Below, piece by piece: positions 1-10,030 of a stretch of 64,000 nt of DNA. The position numbers and the translations under genes are program-made. How positions within the stretch are numbered: the first letter of the stretch is position 1; every line of letters starts with the position of its first letter. The notes beneath the pieces are model-generated. The model was given only the letters and a program-made list of their open reading frames with translations, had not been told where the DNA came from and made no database searches. The DNA is from Pseudomonas sp. (lineage in GTDB: Bacteria > Pseudomonadota > Gammaproteobacteria > Pseudomonadales > Pseudomonadaceae), in assembly GCF_030698175.1 (NCBI RefSeq), contig NZ_JAUYNT010000018.1, positions 62,001-126,000 of the forward strand. Reading direction: 5' to 3'.

Positions 1-1324
1 AACCGCCGAGGATCAAACCGGCGTTCTGAGCAAAACCAACGCTGGCGGTAATCGAGCCAGAGGCTTGTTCTTCAACGCTGTAGTTGACGTCAACCAGGTC
101 ATCACTACCCGGCACTTTCGGGGTTTCGACGGTAACTTCCTTGAAATAGCCCAAACGTTCTAAACGCACCTTCGACTGATCAATCAGGTAAGTCGAGGCC
201 CAACCGTCTTCCATCTGGCGCATTTCGCGGCGCAGCACTTCGTCTTCAGTCTTGGTGTTACCACGGAAGTTAATCCGGTTAACGTAAGCACGCTTAGCTG
301 GGTCAACCACAAAGGTAATGGCAACCGTATGTTTATCATCATTGGCTTCAGGCAAGCCGTTGACGTTAGCAAAGGTATAACCATCGTTACCCAAGCGGCG
401 AGTCAGCAACTCTGAGGTGGTGGTCATCAGCTTGCGCGAGAACACCTGGCCCGGCTGCACCAGCAGCAACGCCTTCAACTCTTGCTCAGGAACCTTTAAG
501 TCACCGCTGAGCTTGACGTCGCTGACGGTGTATTTATCGCCTTCATCGACGTTAACCGTGATGTAAACGTGTTGTTTGTCTGGGGTGATAGAGACCTGCG
601 TCGAGGTGATATCCATGTGGATATAGCCGCGATCGAGGTAGTAGGAACGCAAGCGCTCCAAGTCGCCGGAGAGTTTTTCCCGCGAGTATTTGTCATCGCT
701 TTTGAAGAACGACAACCAGTTGGTGGTTTTCAGCTCAAACAGGTCACCGAGATCTTCATCGCTGAACACACTGTTGCCGACCACGTTGATGTGTTGAATG
801 GCCGCAACCGAGCCTTCGTTGATATTGATCTTCAGCGCCACGCGATTACGCGGCTGCGGCACCACTTCGGCTTCAATCTCGGCCGAGTAGCGGCCTTGGG
901 ATACATATTGGCGATGCAGCTCGTTACGCACACCTTCGAGGGTGGCGCGTTGGAAAATCTCGCCTTCGGCCAGACCCGACTGAGTCAACCCCTTGAGCAG
1001 GTCTTCGGTTTTGATCGCCTTGTTACCTTCAATCTCGATACCGGAGATCGATGGCCGTTCGACCACACTAACAATCAGCACATCGCCATCGCGACCGAGC
1101 TGGATATCTTGGAAGAAACCGGTTTTAAACAACGCCCGTGTCGCTTCAACCAACTGGCGGTCGTCGACTTTCTCGCCGACGTTAACTGGCAAAGCGCCGA
1201 ACACGCTGCCAGCGGAAACCCGCTGCAAGCCGTTAACGCGGATATCGGAGACAGTGAAGGACTCAGCGTGAACTTCAGTGATCATCAGTGCGGCGAGCAC
1301 CGCAGTTAGGAGCAGACGTTTCAT
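1..1324 (-). CDS. bamA: Outer membrane protein assembly factor BamA (partial, N-terminal part)
   Basis: Core subunit of the BAM complex, which folds and inserts beta-barrel proteins into the outer membrane. Only the first 441 codons are inside the window; the C-terminal barrel lies beyond base 1. The start is an ATG at 1324 with an AAAGGA ribosome site 6 bases before it. Residues 1-20 form a signal peptide (MKRLLLTAVLAALMITEVHA). The mature part opens with ESFTVSDIRVNGLQRVS, the first POTRA repeat, and the later POTRA signature SISGIEIEGNKAI is visible. It is the last gene seen of the minus-strand rpsB-to-bamA cluster and sits 86 bases after rseP, the usual pseudomonad order. Confidence 0.95.
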   Translation of the reverse strand, partial: MKRLLLTAVLAALMITEVHAESFTVSDIRVNGLQRVSAGSVFGALPVNVGEKVDDRQLVEATRALFKTGFFQDIQLGRDGDVLIVSVVERPSISGIEIEGNKAIKTEDLLKGLTQSGLAEGEIFQRATLEGVRNELHRQYVSQGRYSAEIEAEVVPQPRNRVALKININEGSVAAIQHINVVGNSVFSDEDLGDLFELKTTNWLSFFKSDDKYSREKLSGDLERLRSYYLDRGYIHMDITSTQVSITPDKQHVYITVNVDEGDKYTVSDVKLSGDLKVPEQELKALLLVQPGQVFSRKLMTTTSELLTRRLGNDGYTFANVNGLPEANDDKHTVAITFVVDPAKRAYVNRINFRGNTKTEDEVLRREMRQMEDGWASTYLIDQSKVRLERLGYFKEVTVETPKVPGSDDLVDVNYSVEEQASGSITASVGFAQNAGLILGG

Positions 1325-1410
1325 GAAGTCCTTTCTTTTATTAACTGACAATAAAAATCTGCTGCAAAAGGCGGCAGATTCAAAACAGGCTAACAGCTTG
1401 CGCTTGCGAC

Positions 1411-2763
1411 TTAGAGCCGACCCAGATCGTTTACCAAGGCGAGTAGCATTATGCCGACGATCATACTGATACCGATCTGCATGCCCCACCCTTGCACCCG
1501 CTCTGACAAGGGGCGCCCACGAGCCCACTCGACCAAATAAAACAGCAGATGCCCCCCATCCAGCACGGGTATCGGCAATAAGTTCAGCACCCCCAGGCTA
1601 ATACTCAGATAAGCCAGGAAATTAAGAAAATCCCCGAAACCCGACTGAGCAGAAGCGCCCGCCACTTTAGCAATGGTTATCGGCCCACTCAAGTTTTTTA
1701 CCGAGAGCTCGCCAATCAGCATCTTTTTCATCGAATTAAGCGTCAGCACACTCATGGTCCAGGTGCGCTGCAAGCCTTCAACCACGGCCTCAGCCGGATT
1801 GAAGCGGACTTCTCGGAGCATATCCGCCGGCCACTCGGGGGCCTGCACTCCGGCGCCCAGATAACCACTGCGAGCCTTGTCCTCACCGCGCGCGGCCAGC
1901 GTCACCGGCACTTCGATGGTTTGATCGCCGCGCCGCACACTAAACAGCACCCGCTGCGCAGCCAAGCCGCGCACCTGCTCGACGACTTGCTGCCATTGGG
2001 TCAGTGGCGCGCCGTTAAGCGCCAACAGCCGATCACCCACTTTAAGCCCGGCCGCCAGGGCTGGACCTTCTGGATCAAATTCGGCCAACACTGGCGCAAT
2101 TTCTGGGCGCCACGGACGAACCCCCAACGCACTAATTGGATCCGGCTCAGCCACCCCCTGCAACCAGTCGTGCAACTGCAATTGATGAGCGGTTTCTACA
2201 TTGGAGCCCGCTTCACGCACCAACACCTCAAGGGTGCCGCTCTCGCCCAAGCGCCGCACCAACTGCAGGTTAACCGCCGCCCAGCCGCTGACAGGCTCGC
2301 CATCGACTGCAACCAACTCTTGACCGGCGACCAAGCCTGCACTGGCAGCCAAGCTGGCCGGCTCAACAGCACCAATCACCGGGCGCACCTGCTGGCTGCC
2401 GAGCATGGCCAGCAACCAGAAAAATACGAAGGCGAGAATAAAGTTTGCCAGCGGCCCAGCCGCCACTATGGCGATGCGCTGCCTCACTGGCTTACGGGTG
2501 AAGGCTTGCTCCAACAGCTCCGGCGGCACTTCGCCTTCGCGCTCATCGAGCATCTTCACGTAGCCGCCAAGCGGAATTGCCGCCAGCACGAACTCCGTGC
2601 CTTGACGGTCGTGCCAACGCAGCAGCGGCGTACCAAAACCAACCGAGAAGCGCAGAACTTTCACCCCACAGCGGCGCGCCACCCAAAAATGTCCAAATTC
2701 ATGAATGGTCACCAACACCCCAAGGGCGATCAGGGTGCCGAAAAACATATAGAGCGCACTCAT
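1411..2763 (-). CDS. rseP: RIP metalloprotease RseP (site-2 protease)
   Basis: Inner-membrane zinc protease that cuts anti-sigma factors such as MucA/RseA within the membrane and so releases the envelope-stress sigma factor. It is 450 residues, the normal family length. The zinc motif HEFGH is at residues 21-25 in the first membrane segment. Two PDZ domains follow (about 115-190 and 205-290), and LDGGH at 401-405 supplies the third metal ligand in the last membrane region. It follows dxr by 15 bases and precedes bamA, so one transcript is likely. Nothing is missing. Confidence 0.96.
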   Translation of the reverse strand: MSALYMFFGTLIALGVLVTIHEFGHFWVARRCGVKVLRFSVGFGTPLLRWHDRQGTEFVLAAIPLGGYVKMLDEREGEVPPELLEQAFTRKPVRQRIAIVAAGPLANFILAFVFFWLLAMLGSQQVRPVIGAVEPASLAASAGLVAGQELVAVDGEPVSGWAAVNLQLVRRLGESGTLEVLVREAGSNVETAHQLQLHDWLQGVAEPDPISALGVRPWRPEIAPVLAEFDPEGPALAAGLKVGDRLLALNGAPLTQWQQVVEQVRGLAAQRVLFSVRRGDQTIEVPVTLAARGEDKARSGYLGAGVQAPEWPADMLREVRFNPAEAVVEGLQRTWTMSVLTLNSMKKMLIGELSVKNLSGPITIAKVAGASAQSGFGDFLNFLAYLSISLGVLNLLPIPVLDGGHLLFYLVEWARGRPLSERVQGWGMQIGISMIVGIMLLALVNDLGRL

Positions 2764-2778
2764 TGACTCTCTCCGAAG

Positions 2779-3969
2779 CTAGCGTTCATGGCGCTGCAAC
2801 CATTGCCCTGCAAGTTGACGGGCCTGAGCATCGGCCTGAAAAACGCACTCAAGGCTTTCGACCGCAACTGTCGGCGCAAGATTCAATACTTCGCTGATGA
2901 CATTGGCGATCTCGGGAAAGCGAATACGCCGCTGCAAGAATGCCTGCACCGCCACCTCATTGGCCGCATTCAGCAGCGCCGGCGCGCTACCGCCGGCGTC
3001 GGCCGCATCACGGGCAAGGCGCAAACAGGGGAAGCGCGACTCATCGGGCGCCTGAAAATCCAGCCGTGCGATGGCAAACAAATCCAACGGCGCCACACCC
3101 GAATCAATCCGCTCCGGCCACGCCAAGGCATGACTAATGGGGGTGCGCATATCCGGGTTGCCCAACTGCGCCAACACCGAGCCATCCACATAGTCGACCA
3201 GCGAATGAATCACGCTTTGCGGATGGATCAACACTTCGATTTGCGCAGGCTTGGCATCGAACAACCAGCAGGCCTCGATCAACTCCAGGCCTTTGTTCAT
3301 CATGCTGGCGGAGTCGACCGAGATTTTCCGCCCCATCGACCAGTTCGGATGGGCGCAGGCCTGCTCAGGCGTAACGGCCTGCAACTGCTCAAGTGGCGTC
3401 TGCCGAAAAGGTCCGCCAGAGGCGGTCAGCAAGATCCGCCGCACCCCGACCTGAATTAAGCCGCGCCCATAATCGCCAGGCAAGCATTGGAAGATCGCAT
3501 TGTGTTCGCTGTCGATCGGCAGCAAGACCGCGCCACTTTTACGCACCGCCTGCATAAACAAGGCGCCGGACATTACCAAGGCTTCCTTGTTGGCCAGCAG
3601 CACTTTTTTGCCTGCCTCGACGGCGGCCAGAGTCGGCTTTAAACCGGCGGCGCCGACAATGGCGGCCATGACCGCATCGACCTCAGGATGGGCAGCCACT
3701 TCGCACAAGCCCGCCTCGCCGACCAACACCTCGGTACTTAAGCCAGCGGCCTGTAGCGCGCCTTGCAACTCAAGGGCCACAACAGCAGTAGGCACCACCG
3801 CAAAGCGCGGATGGAAACGTCGACACAGAGTTTCTAACTCCAACAGGCGACTAAAACCACTGAGGGCAAACACCTGATAGCGCTCAGGGTGGCGAGCGAT
3901 GACATCCAGGGTGCTCAGGCCGATCGAGCCCGTAGCCCCCAGCACGCTGATCTGCTGCAGTTGACTCAC
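2779..3969 (-). CDS. dxr: 1-deoxy-D-xylulose 5-phosphate reductoisomerase
   Basis: Cytoplasmic enzyme that converts DXP to 2-C-methyl-D-erythritol 4-phosphate with NADPH, the committed step of the non-mevalonate isoprenoid pathway. It has 396 residues, normal for the family. The NADPH loop GATGSIG is at residues 11-17. The substrate and metal site [13 protein letters not shown] and the motif [13 protein letters not shown] are intact. The first four bases overlap the end of cdsA, which fits translational coupling. The product feeds uppS, two genes upstream in the same operon, so isoprenoid precursor and carrier lipid synthesis are co-expressed. Confidence 0.96.
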   Translation of the reverse strand: MSQLQQISVLGATGSIGLSTLDVIARHPERYQVFALSGFSRLLELETLCRRFHPRFAVVPTAVVALELQGALQAAGLSTEVLVGEAGLCEVAAHPEVDAVMAAIVGAAGLKPTLAAVEAGKKVLLANKEALVMSGALFMQAVRKSGAVLLPIDSEHNAIFQCLPGDYGRGLIQVGVRRILLTASGGPFRQTPLEQLQAVTPEQACAHPNWSMGRKISVDSASMMNKGLELIEACWLFDAKPAQIEVLIHPQSVIHSLVDYVDGSVLAQLGNPDMRTPISHALAWPERIDSGVAPLDLFAIARLDFQAPDESRFPCLRLARDAADAGGSAPALLNAANEVAVQAFLQRRIRFPEIANVISEVLNLAPTVAVESLECVFQADAQARQLAGQWLQRHER

Positions 3970-4781
3970 AACTGACCCCAGCCAACCGCCCAGAGCAGCA
4001 GCGCAAAGATTGGAATCGCCGCCGTCAGGCTATCGATCCGATCAAGAATGCCGCCATGCCCGGGCAATAAATTACTGCTGTCTTTAATCCCGGCCTCACG
4101 CTTAAACAGGCTTTCGGTCAGATCACCGACCACCGAAACCATCACCAGCAACGCCGTGCAGGCCAGCGCCAGCAACAACTCAGACCCCGACCAGTGGCGA
4201 TACAAACCAACGCTCAAGGCAATCAACAAACAGGTCAGCAGGCCACCCAACACGCCCTCCCAACTCTTGCCGGGACTGACATGCGGCGCCAACTTACGCT
4301 TGCCAAAGGTGCGCCCTGCGAAATAGGCGCCAATATCGGCGCCCCAGACCAACACCATCACCGCGATGATCAAGCCATTACCCAACGGCCACTGCTTGAG
4401 CAGCATCAGCCCCTGCCAGGCCGGCAACAGGATCAACAGACCTATCAGCGGCTTGCTCAGCGACCCATGCAAATACGCTTTACTGCGCGGATAACTCACC
4501 ACTAGCAACGTCGCCAGCAACCACCAAATCAAAGCGGCAAGCAGCAACCAAGGCGCCAACTGCGGTAGCAAATAAAGCACATACAACAAGCCCGCAACCA
4601 CGGCGCCATAGGCAATCCGCAGAGGCTGTGCGTTAAAGCCAGCCAACTGCGCCCACTCCCAGCCACCCAGGGTCACTACCGCGCCGATAAACAACGCAAA
4701 CTGCCAGCCATCCAGGAGGAAGAAACCGCCCAAAGCCACCGGCAATAACCACAGCGCAGTAATGATTCGTTGCTTAAGCAT
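3966..4781 (-). CDS. cdsA: Phosphatidate cytidylyltransferase CdsA
   Basis: Integral membrane enzyme that makes CDP-diacylglycerol from CTP and phosphatidic acid, the branch point of phospholipid synthesis. It has 271 residues and several hydrophobic segments. The family signature near the C-terminus (from about residue 216) is complete: the [11 protein letters not shown] stretch followed by [10 protein letters not shown]. The start codon overlaps the uppS stop by one base (TAATG). Together with uppS and dxr this gives a lipid-precursor block inside the operon. Confidence 0.95.
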   Translation of the reverse strand: MLKQRIITALWLLPVALGGFFLLDGWQFALFIGAVVTLGGWEWAQLAGFNAQPLRIAYGAVVAGLLYVLYLLPQLAPWLLLAALIWWLLATLLVVSYPRSKAYLHGSLSKPLIGLLILLPAWQGLMLLKQWPLGNGLIIAVMVLVWGADIGAYFAGRTFGKRKLAPHVSPGKSWEGVLGGLLTCLLIALSVGLYRHWSGSELLLALACTALLVMVSVVGDLTESLFKREAGIKDSSNLLPGHGGILDRIDSLTAAIPIFALLLWAVGWGQL

Positions 4782-5533
4782 TATTGGCGGGCCTCAGCTT
4801 GCACTTGCTCGCTCGTTTTACCGAAGCGGCGTTGGCGCGTAGCGTAATCAGCCAGCGCAGCGCGCATGGCATGGTGTTTGAAGTCCGGCCAGAACAGCTC
4901 GGAAAAATACAACTCGGCGTAGGCCAACTGCCACAGCAAGAAATTGCTGATCCGGTGTTCGCCACCGGTACGAATACACAGATCCGGCAATGGCAGCCCC
5001 GCCGTTACCAACTGCCCTTCAAGCAACTGCGCATCGATTTGCTCAACTTGCAGCGTACCGGCCTGAACCTTGCGTGCCAACGCTTGCGCGGCCTGGACGA
5101 TATCCCACTGGCCACCGTAGTTGGCCGCTACCTGCAGGACAAACTTACTCGGCCCGGCGGTTTCCGCCTCAGCCGCCAGCATGGCGGCCTGCAACTCCGG
5201 ATGAAAACGCGAGCGATCGCCAATGATCCGCAGGCTGATTTCATTCTCTTTGAGCTTTTTCGCCTCGCGACGTAATGCCCGCAGAAACAACTCCATCAAC
5301 GCGCTGACTTCTTCGGCGGGGCGCTGCCAGTTTTCACTGGAGAAGGCGAACAGGGTCAGGACCTCAACACCGGCCTCGGCGCATACCTTGATGACCGCAC
5401 GCACGGCATCAACGCCGGCTTTATGCCCGGCAACACCGGGCAGCAGACGCTTTTTGGCCCAGCGATTGTTGCCATCCATGATGATCGCAACATGCCGTGG
5501 CACAGCAACAGGCACTAAGTTAGTCTTATCCAT
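4781..5533 (-). CDS. uppS: Undecaprenyl diphosphate synthase
   Basis: cis-Prenyltransferase that extends farnesyl diphosphate with isopentenyl diphosphate to C55 undecaprenyl diphosphate, the lipid carrier for peptidoglycan and O-antigen. It has 250 residues. The catalytic Asp20 lies in MDGNNRW and the C-terminal motif RTGGEHRISNFLLWQLAYAE is intact. It is 14 bases after frr and overlaps cdsA by one base. The call is secure. Confidence 0.96.
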   Translation of the reverse strand: MDKTNLVPVAVPRHVAIIMDGNNRWAKKRLLPGVAGHKAGVDAVRAVIKVCAEAGVEVLTLFAFSSENWQRPAEEVSALMELFLRALRREAKKLKENEISLRIIGDRSRFHPELQAAMLAAEAETAGPSKFVLQVAANYGGQWDIVQAAQALARKVQAGTLQVEQIDAQLLEGQLVTAGLPLPDLCIRTGGEHRISNFLLWQLAYAELYFSELFWPDFKHHAMRAALADYATRQRRFGKTSEQVQAEARQ

Positions 5534-5547
5534 GACGGTACTGACCG

Positions 5548-6105
5548 TTAAACGGCCATCAAATCCGCTTCTTTCTGCTTCACGGCCACTTCGATCTCAG
5601 CCACAAACTTGTCAGTTAGCTTCTGCACATCATCGGCCGCGCGACGCTCTTCGTCTTCGCTGATATCTTTGTCTTTAACCAGGTCTTTCAACTGGCTCAA
5701 GGCATCACGGCGGATATTGCGCACAGCCACACGACCATCTTCCGCCGCATCACGCGCCTGCTTGGTAAAGCCCTTACGGGTTTCTTCCGTCAGCGCCGGC
5801 ATGGAGATCAGCAGCAACTCGCCCAAGTTGGTCGGATTGAAACCCAGACCGGAACTCTGGATCGCCTTATCGACGGCCGCCAGCATATTGCGCTCGAAAG
5901 CCACCACTTGCAGGGTGCGCGAATCCTTGACGGTCACGTTGGCAACCTGATTCAACGGCGTGTCGGCGCCGTAGTAAGGCACCATCACGCCACCCAGAAT
6001 GCTTGGGTGTGCCTGGCCGGTACGGATACGGCTAAATGCATGGAGCAACGACTCCAGGCTCTTTTGCATACGTTCTTGAGTGTCTTTCTTGATCTCATTG
6101 ATCAT
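5548..6105 (-). CDS. frr: Ribosome recycling factor
   Basis: Cytoplasmic factor that, with EF-G, splits the post-termination ribosome. It has 185 residues, the standard length. The N-terminus ([20 protein letters not shown]) and the central segment with [21 protein letters not shown] are typical of bacterial RRF. Its start overlaps the pyrH stop by four bases (ATGA), consistent with coupling. Nothing unusual is seen. Confidence 0.97.
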   Translation of the reverse strand: MINEIKKDTQERMQKSLESLLHAFSRIRTGQAHPSILGGVMVPYYGADTPLNQVANVTVKDSRTLQVVAFERNMLAAVDKAIQSSGLGFNPTNLGELLLISMPALTEETRKGFTKQARDAAEDGRVAVRNIRRDALSQLKDLVKDKDISEDEERRAADDVQKLTDKFVAEIEVAVKQKEADLMAV

Positions 6106-6845
6106 TGCTTGTTCTCCTCAATCAGAGTTCCTTCGGCGCCACCGAGGACGATATTTAACAGCGCGCCGGGCTTGTTCATATTGAACACCCGCAATGGCAT
6201 GTTGTGGTCACGGCACAGGCAGATAGCAGTCAAATCCATCACGCCGAGCTTGCGATCCAATACTTCGTCGTAGCTCAGGTGATCGAACTTTTCCGCATGC
6301 GGGTCTTTGAACGGGTCAGCAGTGTAAACGCCATCCACCTTAGTCGCCTTCAACACCACGTCGGCGTCAATTTCAATGGCGCGCAGGCAGGCAGCAGAGT
6401 CGGTGGTGAAAAACGGATTACCGGTGCCGGCGGCAAAGATCACCACTTCACCGGTTTTCAGATGACGCATGGCCTTGCGGCGATCATAGTGATCGGTCAC
6501 GCCGACCATGCTAATGGCCGACATCACCAGAGCCGGGATGTTCGAACGCTCCAGCGCATCGCGCATGGCCAAGGCGTTCATCACAGTGGCAAGCATGCCC
6601 ATGTGGTCGCCAGTGACGCGATCCATGCCCGCAGCACTCAGCGCCGCTCCACGAAACAGGTTACCGCCACCGATCACCAAACCGACCTGAACGCCAATGC
6701 CGACCAACTGGCCAACTTCCAGCGCCATCCGATCAAGCACCTTAGGATCAATACCGAAGTCTTCCGAGCCCATCAAGGCTTCGCCGCTTAGCTTGAGTAA
6801 AATGCGGTTATAGCGCGGTTGACGACCATTGACCTGCTGAGCCAT
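6102..6845 (-). CDS. pyrH: UMP kinase
   Basis: Phosphorylates UMP to UDP with ATP in pyrimidine nucleotide synthesis; the bacterial enzyme is a hexamer controlled by GTP and UTP. I start it at 6845 ([21 protein letters not shown]), giving 247 residues, because GCAGGAGAAA lies just upstream. A longer frame to 6884 has no comparable ribosome site and adds atypical residues. The lysine-containing LLKLSGEAL and the GGGNLFRG loop are present. It lies between tsf and frr as in other pseudomonads. Confidence 0.95.
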   Translation of the reverse strand: MAQQVNGRQPRYNRILLKLSGEALMGSEDFGIDPKVLDRMALEVGQLVGIGVQVGLVIGGGNLFRGAALSAAGMDRVTGDHMGMLATVMNALAMRDALERSNIPALVMSAISMVGVTDHYDRRKAMRHLKTGEVVIFAAGTGNPFFTTDSAACLRAIEIDADVVLKATKVDGVYTADPFKDPHAEKFDHLSYDEVLDRKLGVMDLTAICLCRDHNMPLRVFNMNKPGALLNIVLGGAEGTLIEENKQ

Positions 6846-6939
6846 GCGTATTTCTCCTGCGGCGTTTAAAGACTGTGCGCACACGACTGAGCAATGCTCG
6901 CCGCGTTTGCGATTATGAACGGTCGCCTGAGCAACGTCA

Positions 6940-6972
6940 GCAGCACTTTGTGTCTTAACGCAAAAGTGCTGC
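6940..6972. other. 10-bp perfect hairpin in the tsf-pyrH gap
   Basis: GCAGCACTTT at 6940-6949 is the exact reverse complement of AAAGTGCTGC at 6963-6972, with a 13-base loop. It lies about 95 bases before the pyrH start and downstream of the likely tsf terminator. No T-run follows in either direction, so it is more likely an RNA processing or leader structure than a terminator. Its role is unknown. Confidence 0.5.
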
Positions 6973-7005
6973 GCAGCTGCAAGCGAAACTGCCGCCCCTA
7001 TTTGA

Positions 7006-7040
7006 CAAAGAGGCCGCGCGCGTTAGCGGGCAGCCTCTCT
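7006..7040 (-). terminator. Probable terminator after tsf
   Basis: Read on the minus strand, AGAGGC pairs with GCCTCT across a GC-rich stem of about 12 bp with small mismatches, followed by a short TTTG. It begins about 25 bases past the tsf stop. The T-run is short, so read-through to pyrH is likely. Confidence 0.5.
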
Positions 7041-7063
7041 GGGGCGACAGCGGTTAAGCGGTC

Positions 7064-7933
7064 TTACTTCTGGCTGGCAGCCAGTTGTGCAGCAACTTCA
7101 GCGGCGAAGTCAACTTCACCCTTATCAATGCCTTCACCCACGCCGTAGCGGGTGAAAGAAATGATTTCAGCGCCGGCTTTCTTGGCCAAAGCACCAACAG
7201 TCAGCTCTGGGTTTTTAACGAAAGGCTGCTCAACCAAGCTGGCTTCAGCGAGGAACTTCTGGATGCGACCAGCAATCATTTTTTCAACGATTTCGGCTGG
7301 CTTACCCTTCATTTTGTCTTCGTTCAGGCTCATGAACACAGCCTTCTCGCGAGCAACAGCCTCTTCAGACACTTCGGAAGTGTGCAGGAACTCAGGATTG
7401 CTTGCCGCTACGTGCATGGCGATGTCGCGAGCCAGTTCGCTGTCGCCGCCTTTCAGAGAAACGATTACGCCGATCTTGTTGCCGTGCAGGTAAGCGCCCA
7501 ACACATCGCCTTCAACGCGGGTCAAACGACGGATATTGACGTTCTCGCCAACCTTACCAACCAGTTCAACCCGAGCAGTTTCGCGCGAAGCAACCAGTGG
7601 AGCGGCGTCGGTCAGCTTCTCGGCCAGAGCCTGGTCGATGCTGTCGCTAACGAATTTCTTGAAATCGTCCTGCAGGGCCAGGAAGTCAGTCTGCGAGTTC
7701 ACTTCCATGATCACGGCAGTCTTGTTGTCATCGCTCAACTTAACCGCGATAGCACCTTCGGCAGCCACGTTGCCAGCTTTCTTGGCAGCCTTGATGGCGC
7801 CAGACGCGCGCATGTCGTCGATGGCTTTTTCGATGTCGCCGCCGGCCTTGGTCAAGGCCTTTTTGCAATCCATCATGCCTTCGCCGGTGCGCTCGCGCAG
7901 TTCTTTAACCATTGCTGCTGTAATTTCTGCCAT
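7064..7933 (-). CDS. tsf: Translation elongation factor Ts
   Basis: Guanine nucleotide exchange factor that regenerates EF-Tu-GTP from EF-Tu-GDP. It has 289 residues, normal for pseudomonads. The N-terminal UBA-like domain (residues 1-55, with RERTGEGMMDCKKAL) and the EF-Tu contact motif TDFLAL from residue 82 are present. It follows rpsB with a 219-base gap that holds an attenuator-like hairpin and a direct repeat, so its level can differ from S2. Confidence 0.97.
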   Translation of the reverse strand: MAEITAAMVKELRERTGEGMMDCKKALTKAGGDIEKAIDDMRASGAIKAAKKAGNVAAEGAIAVKLSDDNKTAVIMEVNSQTDFLALQDDFKKFVSDSIDQALAEKLTDAAPLVASRETARVELVGKVGENVNIRRLTRVEGDVLGAYLHGNKIGVIVSLKGGDSELARDIAMHVAASNPEFLHTSEVSEEAVAREKAVFMSLNEDKMKGKPAEIVEKMIAGRIQKFLAEASLVEQPFVKNPELTVGALAKKAGAEIISFTRYGVGEGIDKGEVDFAAEVAAQLAASQK

Positions 7934-8007
7934 GTCTAAAATCCTCTTGGATAGGTTTTAACCATTCCACCCGCATAACGGGCGATCAATTCTTTGCTCG
8001 CAGTACC

Positions 8008-8094
8008 GCACTCAATTCGCGAGTCGGCGCAGACAGAGGCCTAAGCCGCAGCCCTCACCACTCACTGATACATCCGAGCACTCAATTCGCGAGT
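8008..8094. repeat. 17-nt direct repeat pair in the rpsB-tsf gap
   Basis: GCACTCAATTCGCGAGT occurs exactly twice, at 8008-8024 and 8078-8094, 70 bases apart. Each copy can fold on itself through ACTC and GAGT. Both lie between the rpsB terminator hairpin and tsf on the minus strand, in the region transcribed ahead of tsf. Function is unknown; regulation of tsf is an inference from position. Confidence 0.7.
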
Positions 8095-8097
8095 GGC

Positions 8098-8122
8098 AAA
8101 AAGGGGGCTTAGCCCCCTTTTT
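8098..8122 (-). terminator. Intrinsic terminator/attenuator after rpsB
   Basis: A perfect palindrome pairs AAAAAGGGGGCT with AGCCCCCTTTTT around a single central base, 31 bases after the rpsB stop. Being symmetrical with T-runs on both strands it could act in either direction. For rpsB-tsf it probably works as a partial terminator that sets the S2 to EF-Ts ratio. Confidence 0.8.
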
Positions 8123-8152
8123 GCGTACTGACAGACGCTAGGCGTCTTTTAC

Positions 8153-8905
8153 TCAGCCTTCGGCAGCTTCAGCAGCTGGTGCTTGAGCAACAAACTCTTC
8201 AGCCAACACTGTGCCGCCATTGGCATTGTTGCGACCACGGATTACCGCGTCAGCCATGGCAACCATGTACAGCTGGATGGCGCGAATGGCGTCATCGTTA
8301 CCTGGAATGATGTAATCAACACCTTCTGGGCTGCTGTTGGTGTCGACGATGCCGATTACCGGAATGCCCAGCTTGTTGGCTTCGGTGATGGCAATGCGTT
8401 CGTGATCAACGTCGATAACGAACAATGCGTCAGGCAGGCCGCCCATGTCCTTGATACCACCAAGGCTGCGATCCAACTTGATCAGATCACGCGAACGCAT
8501 CAGCGCTTCTTTCTTGGTCAGCTTGGTGAAAGTACCGTCTTGCGACTGAATTTCCAGGTCGCGCAGGCGCTTGATCGAGGCACGAATGGTTTTGTAGTTG
8601 GTGAGCATGCCGCCCAACCAACGGTGATCAACGAACGGCGAGCCGCAACGAGCAGCTTCTTCGCGGATGATCTTGCCAGCAGCACGCTTGGTGCCGACGA
8701 ACATGATTTTGTTTTTGCCCGAAGCCAGTTTCTCAACGAAAGCCAAAGCTTCGTTGAACATAGGCAGGGTTTTTTCCAGGTTGATGATGTGGATCTTGTT
8801 ACGCGCACCGAAAATGTACTTACCCATTTTCGGGTTCCAGTAACGGGTCTGGTGACCGAAGTGCACACCGGCCTTCAGCATATCGCGCATATTAACGTAG
8901 GACAT
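8153..8905 (-). CDS. rpsB: 30S ribosomal protein S2
   Basis: Structural protein of the small ribosomal subunit. It has 250 residues and starts [20 protein letters not shown], the conserved S2 N-terminus. The signatures near [15 protein letters not shown] and [14 protein letters not shown] are intact. The start is preceded by TTAAGGAACAAAA. The gene is first in the minus-strand cluster and is divergent from map; a long leader (about 140 bases) could host S2 autoregulation as known in enterobacteria, but that is inference here. Confidence 0.98.
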   Translation of the reverse strand: MSYVNMRDMLKAGVHFGHQTRYWNPKMGKYIFGARNKIHIINLEKTLPMFNEALAFVEKLASGKNKIMFVGTKRAAGKIIREEAARCGSPFVDHRWLGGMLTNYKTIRASIKRLRDLEIQSQDGTFTKLTKKEALMRSRDLIKLDRSLGGIKDMGGLPDALFVIDVDHERIAITEANKLGIPVIGIVDTNSSPEGVDYIIPGNDDAIRAIQLYMVAMADAVIRGRNNANGGTVLAEEFVAQAPAAEAAEG

Positions 8906-9039
8906 TTTTGTTCCTTAAATTAAATAGGGTTAGGCCTCCACGCATCCCAATGACCAACTTGCAGAGTCTCTCTACAAGCACCCAGGTCACCGTGTCGATA
9001 CGTGTGTGGGTTTAAGCTCTACCGGCACTGCCCGTAAAG

Positions 9040-9080
9040 CGGCGCACTTTATATCACAAGATCGACCACGGCGAAACCGC
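9040..9080 (-). promoter_or_regulatory. Candidate rpsB promoter region
   Basis: On the minus strand a TATAAA hexamer is followed by the GC-rich stretch GTGCGCCGC, the discriminator type seen at growth-rate-controlled ribosomal promoters. A matching -35 is weak. It lies about 145 bases before the rpsB start. No mapped start supports it. Confidence 0.35.
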
Positions 9081-9187
9081 TAAAGGCTATCGATAACTGC
9101 CACTGCACTGGGTGGCTCGACCGTCTGGGTCTGTTAGAATCGCGCCTTTGTGTATTGCCTTGCGTCCAGCGCACTGAGAGAGCCCGC

Positions 9188-9985
9188 ATGACCGTCACTA
9201 TTAAGACGCCAGCTGAAATCGAAAAAATGCGTATTGCCGGCCGCCTCGCCGCCGAAGTACTGGAGATGATCGGCGAGCACGTCAAACCTGGCGTCACCAC
9301 CGACCAGCTCAATAGCATCTGCCACGACTATATAGTCAACGTGCAACAGGCGATTCCCGCGCCGCTGAACTACAAAGGCTTCCCCAAGTCGATCTGCACC
9401 TCGATCAACCATGTGGTGTGCCACGGCATTCCCAACGAGAAGCCGCTGAAAGATGGCGACGTGCTGAACATCGACGTCACCGTGATCAAAGATGGCTACC
9501 ACGGCGACACCAGCAAGATGTACATGGTCGGCAAGGTCAGCGAGTGGGCCGAGAAGCTCGCACGCGTGACTCAGGAGTGCATGTACAAGGGCATAGAACT
9601 GGTAAAGCCGGGCGTACGCCTTGGCGACATTGGTGAAGTGATCCAGAAGCACGCCGAGAAAAATGGCTATTCAGTGGTGCGCGAATACTGCGGCCACGGC
9701 ATCGGCGCGGTATTCCATGAAGAGCCGCAAGTGCTTCATTACGGCCGCGCCGGCACCGGCATGGAGCTGAAAGAAGGCATGTGCTTCACCATCGAGCCGA
9801 TGATCAACCAGGGCCGTGCCGAAACCCGCCTGCTTGGCGACGGCTGGACCGCCATCACCAAGGACCGCAAGCTTTCGGCTCAGTGGGAGCACACCATCCT
9901 GGTCACCGCCACTGGCTATGAAATCTTCACCTTGCGCCAAGACGACACCCTGCCCCGCAGCTCCTCTGCGCAGAAGCTGGCCTAA
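9188..9985 (+). CDS. map: Methionine aminopeptidase, type I
   Basis: Removes the initiator methionine from nascent proteins with a small second residue. I start it at the ATG at 9188 (MTVTIKTPAEIEKMRIAG), preceded by GAGAG, giving 265 residues; an upstream TTG extension looks spurious. Metal ligands are visible: Asp96 and Asp107 (NIDVTVIKDGYHGD), the histidine in GHGIGAVFHEEP, and the glutamates in FTIEP and WEHTI. It is divergent from rpsB and precedes glnD by 45 bases. Confidence 0.96.
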   Translation: MTVTIKTPAEIEKMRIAGRLAAEVLEMIGEHVKPGVTTDQLNSICHDYIVNVQQAIPAPLNYKGFPKSICTSINHVVCHGIPNEKPLKDGDVLNIDVTVIKDGYHGDTSKMYMVGKVSEWAEKLARVTQECMYKGIELVKPGVRLGDIGEVIQKHAEKNGYSVVREYCGHGIGAVFHEEPQVLHYGRAGTGMELKEGMCFTIEPMINQGRAETRLLGDGWTAITKDRKLSAQWEHTILVTATGYEIFTLRQDDTLPRSSSAQKLA

Positions 9986-10030
9986 TCACCGGCCAACCCT
10001 GAACGCCATTTCAAGAAGGAACATTGCTGT

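Noticed and set aside
569..1309. 246-codon plus-strand frame opposite bamA
   Set aside because: The minus strand encodes BamA with a signal peptide and POTRA repeats; the plus frame is a shadow.
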